Source: Hyphochytrium catenoides (Eukaryota > Sar > Hyphochytriomycetes > Hyphochytriales > Hyphochytriaceae). From it: a stretch of 64,000 nt of DNA. The stretch spans positions 63,030 to 127,029 of the forward strand of contig FLMG01001570.1 of the NCBI GenBank assembly GCA_900088475.1, read 5' to 3'. Shown here piece after piece: positions 11,501 through 24,347 of the stretch (positions within the stretch are counted from its first letter, which is position 1; each line of letters starts with the position of its first letter). Position numbers and translations under genes: made by a program. The notes under the pieces were generated by a model. That model ran no database searches and was not told the DNA's origin. It was given only the letters and a program-made list of their open reading frames with translations.

Positions 11501-14500
11501 CAAGCTGTCCAGCGGAGGGGTTTTTGTGAATCGCGGTAAGTCTTTGACGAGATGGATCTTCCCAGCTCTTTCTTTTGCTGGCTCTGTGCTGTTGTCTTGC
11601 TCCGCTACCGGACGACAGGCAGTCCTCGGAATTACCCTGTGGAGGTTGCTGTCCGTGCTCATCTTGCAGTCTCCTGTGTCTTTCTGGGTGCAGGCAAGAT
11701 CTGGTAACTCATAATATGCTTGGCAAGACCTGCTATAAGAATGCGGCAGGCTTCCTTCGCATTCGCGAAAGCGCAGCTTTGCGTGAAGTTCTGATCGACC
11801 CGTTAGATGATACAAGGATTCATCCAGAGAGCTACTTTATGGCAGTAAAGGTTGGCAGAGCCGTTCTTCTTGTGGTCCGCCTACCTTAATTCCTCATGAG
11901 AGTGTCACCGTGATCGCTTGGCTGCCGTCAATACATTCTCCTCTAATGCGAGGCACCTTTGCCATGCTGCTGGTTTAGTCTGGCTACTTTCTCTTTATAG
12001 TCTGCCCTACCACGAACTGCTATAGCCAAATCGAAGTCCCCTACCAACGCGATTTCATCGCTCTTCCATGGTGTTAACGCAGTAAATGTTCCCTTCCTTT
12101 CGCTCTTTCTGCGGTCATCGTTCTTGCTATCAACTCTTTGACAGATCTGTGGCGATGCTAGTGGGAACTCTGATGTGGACCTCTATGATCCAGTCAAATA
12201 TCAACAGGTAAGGGAGCGTTTCCAAAGTATTCCCCAACCTTCAAGTTGCGTCTGCCCGGTCCAATCGCCCACCTTATCCTCCTTACAAGCTTGTTACAGA
12301 TCCACCTACACTCGCGTTACTGCTTTTGAAGCTAGGTTTTATTTAGGTTTTCTAATCCGTGCTGCTTCCCTTACTGCTCTGGCATCGTGTTTCCCTTTCG
12401 CGCAGGTCGTGGAGGATGTCATGTTCGACTCCAGTAAGACGATCTCAGCCTTAATCAAGCGCGGAGAGCCAGGCTGGGATCAAAGGGAGCCTGACGACAA
12501 GCTCTCAGAACTTGATCTCAATGCGTACGCTGACGTGATAGAAAGGGAGGTAAGAAGAGGAATATGCAGTGCCGAATAATTCAATAGCTAAAGAGGAGAG
12601 ACTGACGCAATGCCGGGGAAATGCTGCCTCTCGCCTATCTTCTCTCGCCGTCCTTCGGCTTCTCCATGACAGTATAAAGCCCCCAAGAACCTTACCATTT
12701 CGGATATAAAGACAGAGTTGCGATTTCCATTCCGAGATCTTCGGCGGCCTTTCTCTCCACCGAGTGAGAGTGAGCTCTTCTTCCTTCTCACGTCGGAGAC
12801 CCCCCAAAGTCTTCAGGAGGGGATGATTGTGACTGTTAAAGTTAGAGCGTTGGACGAGGACGTGGTCAGAGTAGATCTGGATTCCGGCTTGCGTGGTGTC
12901 ATTAGAAAGGTGAGTCGTATGCTTCATCGGAGTGAAGCATGAAGGCTCGGCGAGGGATGAAGCAGCTCCTTCACTGTCCAGTTTCTTTGCTAGAGTTTGT
13001 TTCTTGCCTCGCCTTCCATGAAACACATCACATACTAAGCTCCCCTATCGCCTCCTGATAGAATATGTTGACGGATCGTCAAACGGACTTTCATCTAGAG
13101 GACATTGTAGGCTTGGGACAGACAATGGACGCCAAGGTTATTCGAATCAATATGAGACATTTCGAGGTAAGGTGGACCTCAGCTTTCTACGCTCACTCTC
13201 CTCCCTTAGCTCCAAATCTCAACAGTCCTGAATCCACTATTTGTCCCTCTTTCTGCCATCTTCTTAGAAAAGGTTGATTGTCGGAAGTAGACCCGTCTGT
13301 CCACTCAACATTTCCCAACCTTAAGCTTGGGTGCTCCCTTCTGGTGATGCTGGTCCACCCTAACATTCTATACTGCATCTTGGTCTGTCTGCCTGTCTGT
13401 ACCATCTGTCCGCAGGTCCATCTTTCGACGAGAAGTCAGGACCTTAGAGACCCTCCCAAGTCTTGGGGTGTGGAGGACCCATGCTTCCGCGCCGATTTGG
13501 CTCAGGCAGATTATGAAGAAAAGCGAGCACAGCTCTACAACGATCAGCAGGAGAAAGAGAGGGAAGGCAGAGGGCCGAAAGGAAAGAGGAAGAAGAGATT
13601 AATTTACCATCCAGGTAATGCGAAAAGCCATGGTCCGGGTGCTAGGTCTCCCTGGTCTGGAAGCCTCTAGGACAACTAGTGGTGAAGCCATGTTTAGTTC
13701 TTTCCTACCCTCTCTCTCTACACTCGGAGCCAATGCGGACACTTTTAGGCCCTTATGATCCTCTCTCTTCTTTAGTCCTTCCCTTCTTTAAGCTCTGCTT
13801 TCCTGCACTCCTGCTACAGCCTTCCAGAACTTCGTCAGCTTCAAGGCTGCAGTGCAATATCTGAAGGAAAAACCAGTTGGGGAAGCTGTCTTCCGACCCT
13901 CTTCAGTCGGGGAGGATCACCTCACCCTCTCTTGGAAGGTTTTGCCAAACACTTACGTGCATGTTGATGTCACAGAGGAGGACAAGGAAAATGAGGACAG
14001 TCTAGGGAAGAAGGTAAGAACTCACAGTGACGACATAACGGTATCTCATTGTCCTCGTTGTGGTGTAAGCCTAAGATACCTTCCGCTTCCATGTGATGTA
14101 TCCCTATCTGCGCCGTCCTTATCGTCGTACCCTAATGCCTCTCTGTCCACCTGAATCTTCATACCTGTCATGCTTTTAGCTGCGAATCAAGGACGAGATC
14201 TATGAGGACCTAGATGAGATTTTGGCGCGGTACATCACACCGATGAACGACTTGGTGACAGAGATAACAAGGCATAACAAATTCGTGGAGGTAGGTCTCC
14301 TTTCATGTCCTAGGCACTCTCTGGCTCCTTGGCCATCTTCTGCTTCATTCTACATCTCCTCCACCGCACTGTCGAGTGCGCAATTAGCCGTTCTGTTCTC
14401 TAGTATCGAAACCTCTGTTGCTTCTGGTTCCCCTTGTTGCCCTTGTCTCCTCTCCCCCATATTACCAGGCCGTTTATTGGGCCGTAAAAAGCTTGATTCG

Positions 14501-15709
14501 ATAGCTCACAAGAAGACTTTCTCATACGCTACTCTCCGTCTCTCTCGTTGTGACTTGAACTCGAGTAGAAATCTCGAGAGGACGTACAAGAGATCCTAGA
14601 GGAAGAGAAGAAGCGGGAACCTGCCCGGATCCCATACAGGATTTGCTACAGTGACATCCCAGGCTACTTTTCATTGTCTTTCCTTCCGGGCACGAAGACT
14701 GTTAGACACGATAAGGTAGGAAAAGGATATGCTTTAATGCTTCCATGTCAGAGTCTATTGCGTGGGAATTTCTTTCTGCTCGATGTCCATCTCTGCCTTA
14801 CTCATCTCCCTTTCTTATCTGAACTCCGTTACCAACCCGGACTATCGTCAGATTAAGGTAGTCCCCGACGGGCTTATCTACTATAAGCATGGCGTAGTTC
14901 AGAACCAGAAGCCCTTCCGATCTCTCAACCATCTCCTAGCCTACTTCAAGAAACACTTCAACGATCCCGTCAAGAAGCCGGAAAGGGATCCTCCACTTCC
15001 ACAGGCGGGAGAAAGGGCTGCGACGAGAGGGAGAGACCGCCCTGCTCCTTACTCAGCGTACGACAGGGAGAGAGGATCTGAAGGCGGGGGATATAGCCAA
15101 TCAAGCGACAATCGCCAGCAGCAGAGCAGCTATCGGGACGAATATCGTAGCGGCGGCGGCGCTTATTCTAACCAAAGGGAGGGAGAAAGGTGGAGAGAGC
15201 AGGTGCGATAGCCAACCTTTTTTCCAAGTACATAGGGGGGTGCTGCTTGTCGTTACGACTGAGTGAAGCTAACCTTTGCATTGATTGCTTTTGTTCATCG
15301 CTTCTCTTCTTTCACTGGGCACCTCCCCTGCTAAACTAACGTCCTTCAACAGAGCTATAGTGCTGGAGGAGACAGAAGCTATGACTCGCGCTATGGCCCC
15401 AGCAGAGGGCAAGAAGGAGGTCGGGGATATGACAGCCAACGTGGATATGATGAGGGAAGAGGCTACGACTCACGGGGTTACGACGGTGGAAGAGGCTACG
15501 ACAGAAACTATCAGGGTGGTGGGAGAGATGAAAGAAGATATGAGGGAAGTAGAGGGGGCCATTACGGCGCACCGCCGCCGCCGCCACCGCCACCACCAGC
15601 TCATTCCTATGAGAGAGGGGACAGACGTGATGGATCTAGAGACAGGCCGCCTTATTCCTCTAGGGACGGCAATGATTATGAGCGTAGGGAAAGAGATTAC
15701 AGGCGATAG
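5518..15709 (+). CDS. SPT6: Transcription elongation factor SPT6 (about 33 exons)
   Basis: Histone chaperone and elongation factor that travels with RNA polymerase II. Start is ATG 5518 in a 10-nt first exon (MSD|D) joining 5604 onward; stop TAG 15707-15709. Order: very acidic N-terminus with a Lys tract and the Spt6 signature ELDEEDYDLIKENLG (about 6320-6365); IRQSDIPERFQ (about 7083-7115); helix-turn-helix region; death-like and YqgF regions, including GEIDPCHYCHGLQYL (about 9175-9220) and FVNADYFATEHQVLKAARH (about 8775-8830); LRRHLLPSLERELREELL (about 9717-9770); DDEVARIF and LARYAHNP (10690-10990); HhH region with QLQFICGLGSRKA (about 11450-11490) and TRIHPESYFMA; S1 domain (12700-12910 plus the next exon); SH2 with FRPSSVGEDHLTLSWKV (about 13890-13940), which keeps the phosphate-binding Arg. 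Estimated length is about 1,750 residues, normal for the family. The C-terminal tail is unusual (see finding). Identity is secure; individual small exons may be off. Confidence 0.93.
7969..8044. repeat. Imperfect tandem duplication (about 42-nt unit) inside an SPT6 intron
   Basis: Two adjacent copies of a pyrimidine-rich unit, about 7971-8001 and 8013-8043, both containing CTTCTTGCTT or a near copy and GTGTCGCTTCCT. The second copy ends next to the 3' splice site (TAG at about 8051-8053). The duplication doubles the polypyrimidine tract of that intron. Confidence 0.6.
15400..15580 (+). other. Low-complexity RGYD-repeat and poly-Pro tail of SPT6
   Basis: Within the last SPT6 exon (acceptor at about 15355) the in-frame translation repeats GRGYDS, QRGYDE, SRGYDG and GRGYDR several times, then has a run of nine prolines encoded by CCG/CCA codons (about 15571-15597). 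A second frame is open through the same DNA, but only the RGYD frame joins the previous exon in phase. Confidence 0.7.
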
Positions 15710-16700
15710 GTTAGGGACTATCTTTGACAGTGTAACTTGGTGGTCCGTCTACCTTACATCACATACGCCCTCTTGTCCTTCATCACATTCTTGGCGTTTT
15801 ATGCCTCTGTATCTCTCATTCTTGTAGCGCGCCCTCTACTCCGCTTACCTCGCTGGATACTGACGTGCAATCTTTCTGAGAGCCTTCTACAATCCCCCTC
15901 CTTTCACTTCCCAAGAAGCAAGTACAGGGTTAATCGAACATATGGTGCCTAGAACAGGTCATGACCTCTTTTCTTGTCCGCAAGAGCACCATCACACAAT
16001 TGACGTCATGACCTTGAGACCTAGAAGCTGCCACAGCTCCCCCTCCTTCCAGCTCGCCTATAACCGTAGGAGCGCTCTTTATTCTATATTTACACGGCCT
16101 TGCGGTAGATCTTTGCGCCTCCAGAACAAAATTATACCGCCGCCTCGCTATACTTTTCTGTCGCTTGTCTTGGTCTCGAAGTTGGTTCTCTACACTGCGG
16201 AGTGTTTTCCAATCGGGCAAAGCCTTGCTCTCACTACAACGTGTCCTGCTTATTTAGTTGGGGTGGTCCCGAAAGACTTGGCGCGTCTTGAGGTAGGGGC
16301 GGCAGGCTGCTAACTCGAGGGTCTGCGTCCAGTTCCCTTCCTTCTGCCGCCGCCATCCTTGGTATCGTGGTTAGCAAGAGGAGTACGAAAAAAAGGTGGT
16401 GACTTGAGTTAGCAGGAGGAAGTACGAGAGGGGCGCCAGGTTTAATAGGACAACGCTAACGCAAAGCAACTGCGTTGCAACAGGAGATGAAACAGCGACT
16501 GCATGCTTTGTGATACAAGCTTGACAAATTGAAAGAAATCATAATAAGGCCTCATGAGGAGATATTTAGCAGCGGCAACTTTAGTCAATGGCAAAATAAA
16601 AAAAAATTCTGAAGGCATAAAGGAAGAGAAATGAATGGTAAACAAAGAAGCCGAATATTGACCACACACACGATCATGCACCTCTTGCAGCTAGATACCC
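15710..16700. other. Convergent intergenic region between SPT6 and the ankyrin-SAM gene
   Basis: About 1 kb between two stop codons. It should hold both 3' UTRs and polyadenylation sites. Open frames of up to 123 codons occur on both strands but none resembles a known family or has supporting splice structure. Nothing else recognised. Confidence 0.4.
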
Positions 16701-19399
16701 TCACCTGTCCAACTGCTCCAACTGGTGGCGAAGATCCGTGGTCTTGTTGAGGATGATTCTCCTGTGGCCCTTCTTGACGTTCATGTCAACGAGGTCCTGC
16801 TCATTAAGCGTTACCACCCCTCTCAATGTATCAAAGCCATCTTGCTCGAAGATCCCTGCATATTCTTCCATTTTGATGTTCTTCAGCCAAGACGCAACCT
16901 CCGACCCCATAGAGCCTGTCCTGGTAGAAATTGATGCTACACTTTCGCCGCCACCTCTAAGCGTTCCGTCAAGTGTATCTAGAAGAGGCGAGCAGAGTCA
17001 GATAGAGTGCATGAGGCTAGGGTTATTGACTTCCAGAAGAATCAAGAAGCAAAAGGCTGGGAATGGGTGAGTCATGGAGACAAAACTAGGACTTTATCTT
17101 ATTACCAATAAGACCGTCAACACAAAGAGGCTAAGAAAGAAAAGAAATCAGAAGACCGGCAGTCACCTGATGCATGGCTGGTGTCCGAGGGTCTTCTGTC
17201 TGTCAAGGATTCCGGAGGTTTCACAGAGGGGGCTTCGTTGATAGGGTACGGGACATGAAGCACCGAACAGAAGAGCATGAGCTAACAGATCACCTGATGC
17301 CATCCCAAGACCTTATCTCACTAACCTTGAGAGCGGCTGTCGCCAAATCCTGTCAATGGGATATCATCTTTCCCATTTTCCGTCAACTCTTCGTGTCCCT
17401 CCTCTATCGACTGCATGGCCAGACAGAGGTTAATCAGTTCAGCATTTGGACTAGCTTCGACTCTTCTGGAGGGTGTTCTTACCTGCAGACGTGCAGCTAA
17501 TTCATGATGTCCCATCTCAAAGGCACAACGCGAAGGACTCTTCTCCGTCTAGGGATAAAACCGTCAGACAGTGAAGAAAACAATAGATGGCATAACTTAT
17601 GGAAGTCCAGACAAGACATTCGGTTTAAAGTAACTACATGCCGTGGAGTCTGGAACTGTGCAATCGCATTATGTAAACGTACCAGAGTCAAGGAATGAAT
17701 AAGCTGAGTTCCCTTTCCCCGTTTGACGAGCCACATCGCGCACTCCTTATGACCCCGAAGAGCAGCGTGATGCAACGGATTCCTCCCGAACTGAGGAACA
17801 CGAGCAGGAGGATGGGGAAGTTGGGAAAGAAAGATACGCACATTGTGTGAACAGGGGCTTGGGCTTCGGAGACAGCTACTTACTTTATCTGTGTCACAGA
17901 GCTCTTCGTTGGTAACATGCTTCCCAACAGCTTTCAAGACGCTAACATGACCTGCCTTCGCAGCTATATGGAGAACATTGCAGCCATCCTGTGCCCGAAG
18001 GAAATGGTAAGGTACACGTATACAGGATAAAACCCATAAGGAGAAGACACGGGAAAGAAGTCTGATTAGAATCACTCCATCGTGTACCTTGTTCCGCATA
18101 TAAACTATGCGAAATGCGTCATTTACTTCGGCTATAATCTCTTCTAGTCGTGTAACGTCACCCTCTTCCGCGGCTGTGAGAAAAGCCTAACGGGTAGAAA
18201 ACAATATAGAAACCTTCAGATTCAGAGCCTGTGCAGATTAGGTATAACAGTGGGATGGCCATACCTGCGTCCGCTCATGCCACTGCTTAAGAATTGCTGC
18301 GCAGCGGATCCGCTGTCTGTCATTAGCCAACTGTAAGGCTGTTTTGTTATCCTATATAGCCCCATGATTAGCCAGCGTCGACAGAATAATGGGCAAGGGT
18401 GCCACTGTTCAGTTCCAGACCCCCAGAGAGAATACACTTACATAGCTCGTGCAGTATACGTCAATGCCTTTGTGAACCAAGTACTGCACTACCTCCTTTC
18501 TGCCTTTTAAGGCCGCCCAGTGCAAGGCGGTACCTCCAAACTGCGAATGAGACGGAAACAACGTGCGGTAAGCCGTCTCAATAGTTTGAAAGAGGAGGCT
18601 ACTCCATCATTCATGGATTAGAGTTCAGAGAAATCATCAAGAGGATAGGGCTAGCTCGATTAACGCTGGACCAAGCAATTTTCAAGACATGTAGATAGGA
18701 ACCAGGGGCACAGATAGGAAATAGCCATATTACCTCGTCTATCGCATTGATATTAAGCGCATTTTTGTCTTCGCCTGCTTCCTCAAGCAGGTACTGGACA
18801 ACATCCAAATGACCATTGATTGCTGCCGCCGTGTGGGGCAATCTCCCAAGCTGCGATTTAAGAGGCATATTTGGAAAAAAGCATGAGAAGCAGATCCATT
18901 GGCTCTGTCTTGCCAAGGTAAGTTACCCTGTCAGGGACATCCAGCGGTACACCGTTCTGCACAAGATATTGTACTACTTCCAAATGACCATGGAAGGCCG
19001 CATACTGCAACACCGTTTGATGGTCCTGGAGTATGGCCAAAGAAGGAAAGCCCAACATCATTAGAAGCCTTGTAGAGCAAAGTGGTCATTAACGTACCGA
19101 GTCTAGCGCTTCCAGGTCAATGTTTGGCAGCGACATAAGATATTTCACTACTTCCAGCTGTCCAGCAGCAGCAGCCGCATGCAAGGCGGTGCATCCATTC
19201 TACATCAGACCAACCTGTGAGCTTCTAAAGGTCTAGGATAAAAAAGATAGAATCAAATTTCGACGCCTACCTCATTCGTGAAGTTAGGTTCAACCTTTCC
19301 CTCTTCAACAAGCTGCTTCAATGGAGCTATCCTACCACGAAAAGAGTAGCGGAGCAACTCTTCACCTGGGTCATGCGGCCACTCTTGTTGAGCCATCAT
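16701..19399 (-). CDS. Ankyrin-repeat protein with C-terminal SAM domain (about 12 exons)
   Basis: Probable protein-protein scaffold. Start ATG 19399 (MMAQQEWPHDPGEELLRYSF). Ankyrin units fall almost one per exon: NGCTALHAAAAAGQLEVVKYL (19.1-19.2 kb), TVLQYAAFHGHLEVVQYL (about 19.0 kb), GRLPHTAAAINGHLDVVQYL (18.75-18.85 kb), GGTALHWAALKGRKEVVQYL (about 18.5 kb), DNKTALQLANDRQ (18.25-18.35 kb), CNVLHIAAKAGHVSVLKAV (17.9-18.0 kb), GRNPLHHAALRGHKECAMWL (17.7-17.8 kb), and FEMGHHELAARLQ (about 17.5 kb). The last exon encodes a SAM domain (SWLKNIKMEEYAGIFEQDGF ... DLVDMNVKKGHRRIIL) and ends at TGA 16701-16703. SAM domains usually mediate oligomerisation. Exons between 16.9 and 17.5 kb are poorly resolved. 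The function cannot be deduced from the domains. Confidence 0.8.
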
Positions 19400-20492
19400 G
19401 ACCGTCTCCTTCCTGGTCCCTATCGTTCCTTTGTAGCCTGCCAGGGTTGAGTCCTAGATTTAGGCTTCCTACTGCGCTTTAGATGCCAGTCAGCACCCTC
19501 GGCCTGACTCTCAGACTTCTGGCATATTGTTTCTGCGATAGAGCTCACGCTCTTCCCGTGTAGTACTTAATCTAACAAGAAGCTCATTGTTCACGTTCAG
19601 GTAAAAAGGCAGATCCCGTGTACTGGCGTAGACGACTAAGCCACGCCAGGTTCACTTTCCTGCTCCTGCTATGGTTATTTGATTATCCTTCTTCTTAGCG
19701 CCCCGTGCTGCTGATAGATAAACCGTGAATCTCTGTGAGGCACGGCGATCGTCCTGTCTTCATGATGTTTCCCAAGGCCTGTCTTCCTGTGTTTGTCTCT
19801 GTTATTGTTAGAGAGATCTGATGAGAGAGAAAGCGCTGGAGCTTTCAGAAACCAAAAGCTTGTACAAGTATAATAAGTAACAAGTAGTTCCTAGTTCCTA
19901 GGTACGAGTACTTACGTTCTTTCCGTTCCCGTTTTTCTATAGTAAAAGCTACAGTACAGTAGAGTGTTGAAAACGCCACTTTGTCCGAACTCAGAATCGG
20001 ACGGTTGTTTTCCACAGCTTGAACGATTGGAAATAACACGGTTATTAGATGATTGGAATAGCGATTGGCACTGCCTCTATTCAGGACAGTAAAAGAACCA
20101 CTCTTGAGACCGTCTGATGTCTACAGTGTATGAGTAACACATCTTAACACCATTACACCATCCGCTATGTCGAATAAACTGCGTGTGGATTGGGAACAAT
20201 ACGCGTTACGCTCCTGGGGTAGCTGTGGATAGTATTCCCTGTTCGATTGGGTTGGGTGGTGGTGTGCAGGGAGCTGTGAATGGAGAAGAGGGAACAGAAA
20301 GACGCAGCGGTTCGCATCGCGACAAGGCGCGGTAGCAGCAGTGCAGCGCTCAATAGTTGGGAACGCAGCCGCAGGAGCTTGAAGATTGGTGGCAGCTTTT
20401 CAAACTCTTGGGGCTGCACCGGACAACTATCGGCCTGCCATTGCGTGCTTTAGTGTGGACTGGTAAAGGATATAGCAGACAGCGTATAAGAG
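19400..20492. promoter_or_regulatory. Divergent intergenic region between ankyrin-SAM gene and MTR4
   Basis: A 1.1 kb head-to-head spacer, expected to carry promoters for both genes. No coding segment, RNA gene or repeat is recognised in it. Confidence 0.4.
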
Positions 20493-23400
20493 ATGGACGA
20501 CTTAGATCTTTTTGGTGCCTTTGATGGGACGCAAACTATCTCTAGCCAAGATTTACCAACACAGCCTTCCAAAAAGAGGCGTCTAGAAGATAGCGAGCCC
20601 GTGGAAGAAGAGAGGACGCTTACGGCCTCAAAGAGGAATGGCGATGAGAAGCAGGGAGCCGATGGTACATCATCAATGCAAACAGGCACCTCCGTGAGAG
20701 TAACGGAACCGAAAGGCGCTGGAACTGAGAACTCGGGACAGCAGCCAGTGGTTGCCACCGGGACCACTGAGAAAAATGTCATTGATTTTGTTGCAGTCCC
20801 CACAGACTACAAGGGGGAAGAGACAGAAAAAGAAAAGGAGTTCGTTCCTGCCAAGACCTACAAATTCAAGCTTGATCCTTTTCAACAGAACGCTGTGAAC
20901 TGCATAGAGCGGAACGAGTCGGTATTAGTTGCAGCACATACTTCCGCAGGCAAAACAGCGGTTGCTGAATATGCCATAGCAAAATCTCTTAGAGACAAGC
21001 AGAGGGTTGTCTATACATCTCCCATCAAGGCTTTGAGTAACCAGAAGTACCGTGACCTAGCGGAAGAGTTTGAGGTTAGTTCTTTGTGAACTTGCTCCCC
21101 TCTCGACCATATAGAATGCTGACCCCGTTTCTTCATCTAGGACGTAGGTCTCATGACGGGCGATATCACTATCAATCCGAACGCCACCTGTCTCATTATG
21201 ACGACAGAGATTCTGCGTAGTATGCTCTACCGGGGGTCAGAACTCATGAGGGAGGTGGCATGGGTTATCTACGATGAGATTCACTACATGCGAGACAAGG
21301 AGAGAGGCGTAGTGTGGGAGGAGAGCATCATCCTTCTCCCCAATAAGGTTAGATTTGTCTTCCTCTCAGCAACCATCCCAAACTCCGGAGAATTCGCTCG
21401 CTGGATCGCACATATCAAGCATCAGCCATGCCACGTGGTATACACAGACTACCGTCCGACGCCATTGCAGCATTACATCTTCGCCGCCGGAGGTGATGGG
21501 CTGCATTTGGTGGTGGATGAGAAGGGAAAGTTCCGCGAGGAGAACTTTCAAAAGGCAATGGCGGCGTTAGCTAGCAGTGCAGAGGACGAGATAATGCAGG
21601 ATGGAGGGAAGAAGGGTCGGAAGGGGAGAAACAAAAAGAGTGGTGGCTCTGACCTTGCTCGCATCGTGAAAATGATTATGGAGAGGAACTACGATCCGGT
21701 CATTGTCTTCAGTTTCTCTAAGCGAGACTGCGAGGCGTATGCCCTGCAGATGTCAAAGCTGGATTTCAACGATGATGCAGCAAAGGAGATGGTTGAGCAA
21801 GTCTTCAACAACGCAATGGACTCTCTCTCTGAGGATGACAAGAAGCTCCCACAGGTTGATTCTATTCTTCCTTTGCTGAAGAGAGGTATCGGCATCCACC
21901 ATGGCGGTTTGCTTCCTATCCTCAAGGAAGTCATTGAGATCCTCTTCGCGGAGGGCCTTCTAAAGTGCCTTTTTGCCACGGAAACGTTTGCTATGGGTAT
22001 CAATATGCCTGCCAAAACAGTGGTGTTCACCCAATGCAGGAAGTTTGACGGCAAGGACTTCCGCTGGATCAACGCAGGAGAATATATTCAGATGAGCGGT
22101 CGAGCAGGCCGAAGAGGGTTGGACGCGCGAGGTATTGTCATTCAGATGTTGGATGAGAAAATGGAACCTGCAGTTGCGAAGAGTATTCTCTACGGGCAAG
22201 CGGACCCGCTATTCTCGAGTTTTCATCTTGGCTATAACATGTTGCTCAACCTACTGAGAGTGGAGGATGCAGACCCAGAGTTTATGATCAGGCAGTCTTT
22301 CCATCAGTTTCAAAATGAGCAGACAGCTCCAGGGTTAGAAGAAGAGCTGCAAAATTTGGAGGAGCAACTGAAGGCCATTCAGATAGAGGCGGAGGACAAG
22401 GTGGCTGAGTACTACCACGTGTCCAAGCAAATGACCAAGACCGCTGCCGAGATGCAAGCTTTCATTGCCAAGCCAGAACATTGTGTACCCTTCCTTAATC
22501 CGGGCCGACTGGTGCGTATTGAGGACGAAGAGCTCGCGTGGGGATGGGGCGTCATCGTAAACTTCCAAAAGAAAAATGCTCCGGACAACAAGGGCCTCAG
22601 CAGCGATGGGGTGGGCTCTCTTTACGTCGTTCATGTTCTGCTAAACACCGACGACTCTACACCACCCAAGCCATGCCCTCCTGGGGAAAAAGGGGAGATG
22701 AAGGTCGTACCACTGGTTTTGAAGATGCTGAAGAGCATCAGCTCCCTTCGCGTGTATATTCCAAAGGATCTAAGGTCAGCAGAGAACCGACAAGCGGTTT
22801 GGAAGAGCCTGAAAGAGATACAGAAAAGGTTTCCGGACGGCTTTCCTCTTCTGGATCCTTTAGAAGACATGCAAATTGAAGATGACAACTTCAAAAAGCT
22901 TATTCTTCGAGCTGAAGCCCTGCAGAGACGCATGGTAGAAAGCGAGATAGGCAAGGCTCAAGATATCGACGTCAGAATAAAGCGCTACGACGAGAAGGTG
23001 GAGCTGGAGGCCAAGATCAAGCATCTTAGAAAGGAGATCAAGCAGACTAAAAGTATGGTCCTTCGCGACAATCTGAAGCACATGAAGCGTGTTCTCAGGC
23101 GACTTGGCCATACCGACAGTGAGAACGTCGTGCAACTAAAGGGACGAGTGGCTTGCGAGATCAGCACTGCGGACGAACTTCTCATCACGGAGCTGATTTT
23201 CAACAATGTATTTAACGAGCTTTCGGTGGATCATAGCGTTGCCCTCCTGAGCTGTTTAGTTCATTTGGGCAAAGGAGATGAGTCAGTGAGAGTTAGAGAC
23301 GAGCTATCAGGACCCTTCCGGCAACTGCAGGAAGCTGCCAGACATGTGGCCAAGGTCTCCTTAGACTGCAAAATTGCTATCGACGTCGACGAATACGTCA

Positions 23401-23651
23401 ACCAGTTTACTCCTGACATGATGGAAGTCACACTGGCATGGTGTCGAGGTGCCAAGTTCAGCGAAATCTGTAAAATGACAGATATTTTTGAAGGCACCAT
23501 TATCCGTTGCATTCGGCGGTTGGATGAGCTGCTGAAGCAGCTGTCATCAGCAGCGCATGCCATCGGGAATGTGGAGCTGGAGAAGAAGTTCTTAGAGGGC
23601 TCGAGCAAGATCAAGCGTGACATCATCTTCGCAGCTTCACTCTATCTATAA
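20493..23651 (+). CDS. MTR4: ATP-dependent RNA helicase MTR4 (exosome cofactor; 2 exons)
   Basis: Ski2-family DExH helicase that unwinds and threads RNA into the nuclear exosome, as part of TRAMP-type complexes, for rRNA maturation and surveillance. Exon 1 is 20493-21074, exon 2 is 21141-23651, with a 66-nt intron in phase 0 ([12 protein letters not shown]); 1,030 residues, close to yeast Mtr4. Motifs: Walker [10 protein letters not shown] (about residues 149-157), [24 protein letters not shown] (motif II), LSATIPN (III), [22 protein letters not shown], and [10 protein letters not shown] (VI). The arch/KOW insertion and the C-terminal helical domain ending [12 protein letters not shown] are present, so it is MTR4 rather than SKI2. 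It has far fewer introns than its neighbours. Confidence 0.97.
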
Positions 23652-24347
23652 AGTGCCTCTAACCCCTTATGCTAAATATATTATGATGCCCTTGGTTTTA
23701 TTCTCCACTTTACCGCTATCTATTCCCAATCCGCTATATGGACACGTTTTGTAGGTAGTAGGAAACTGTTCCCTTATATAAGGTAGCAAGGAAGGCCATC
23801 CGCCAAAAGGTGTGATTGGGGAGTTACAAATTTTTGTTGGAAGAAAAACGGTTATGGGGCAATCGCTCATTGAGAGCTAGGCCAGCACAGAGCAGGACAA
23901 AGGCGTCAGAAGCACTGTTCTCTCTCTCTCGTCAGGGCTATCGATAGCGTCCACATCTCTGTTGCACATCCCAGCGCTCAGCTTTTCTTCTAAAGCGCTG
24001 CATTGTATGGAGTACAGAACTTCATCTGGAATCTCCTATTGCCCTTGTCCGAAGTGCCACCGTCATACCGCAACAGATGCGCTGCTGTCCTTAGCCCACA
24101 AGTCTCCTTGCTGCTGGTGAACTTCAGGAATGCTGCCTCATTAGCTCAGTCAAGAGGGTGTTCCAAGCGCATTAGCCTCAGCCATCCGCGGTTGGCTTTC
24201 CAGACAGAAACATGTGGCTTAAGAGCTAAGGGTCCCGTTGGAACAATTCTATTCAGGAGCTTGAGACACTGAACCTGTTGGAGGCCTTGTGGTCCAGGTG
24301 AGGTAGACGGAGCTACCCGCACAGTCACCGGTGGAGTTGAGGTCAAG
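23652..24347. other. Intergenic region between MTR4 and the EF-hand gene
   Basis: About 700 bp between two same-strand genes. It should hold the MTR4 3' UTR and the promoter of the EF-hand gene. An 89-codon frame at 24003-24272 has no recognisable homology. Nothing else seen. Confidence 0.4.

Noticed and set aside
15285-15827. 180-codon plus-strand frame with many Glu/Met
   Set aside because: It overlaps the last SPT6 exon in another frame; only the RGYD frame joins the upstream exon in phase and ends in a charged tail typical of the gene.
24128-24210. tRNA-like D-arm or pol III A-box (ATTAGCTCAGTCAAGAGG)
   Set aside because: No matching B-box/T-loop (GGTTCGANTCC), no acceptor-stem pairing, and no anticodon arm at the right distance.
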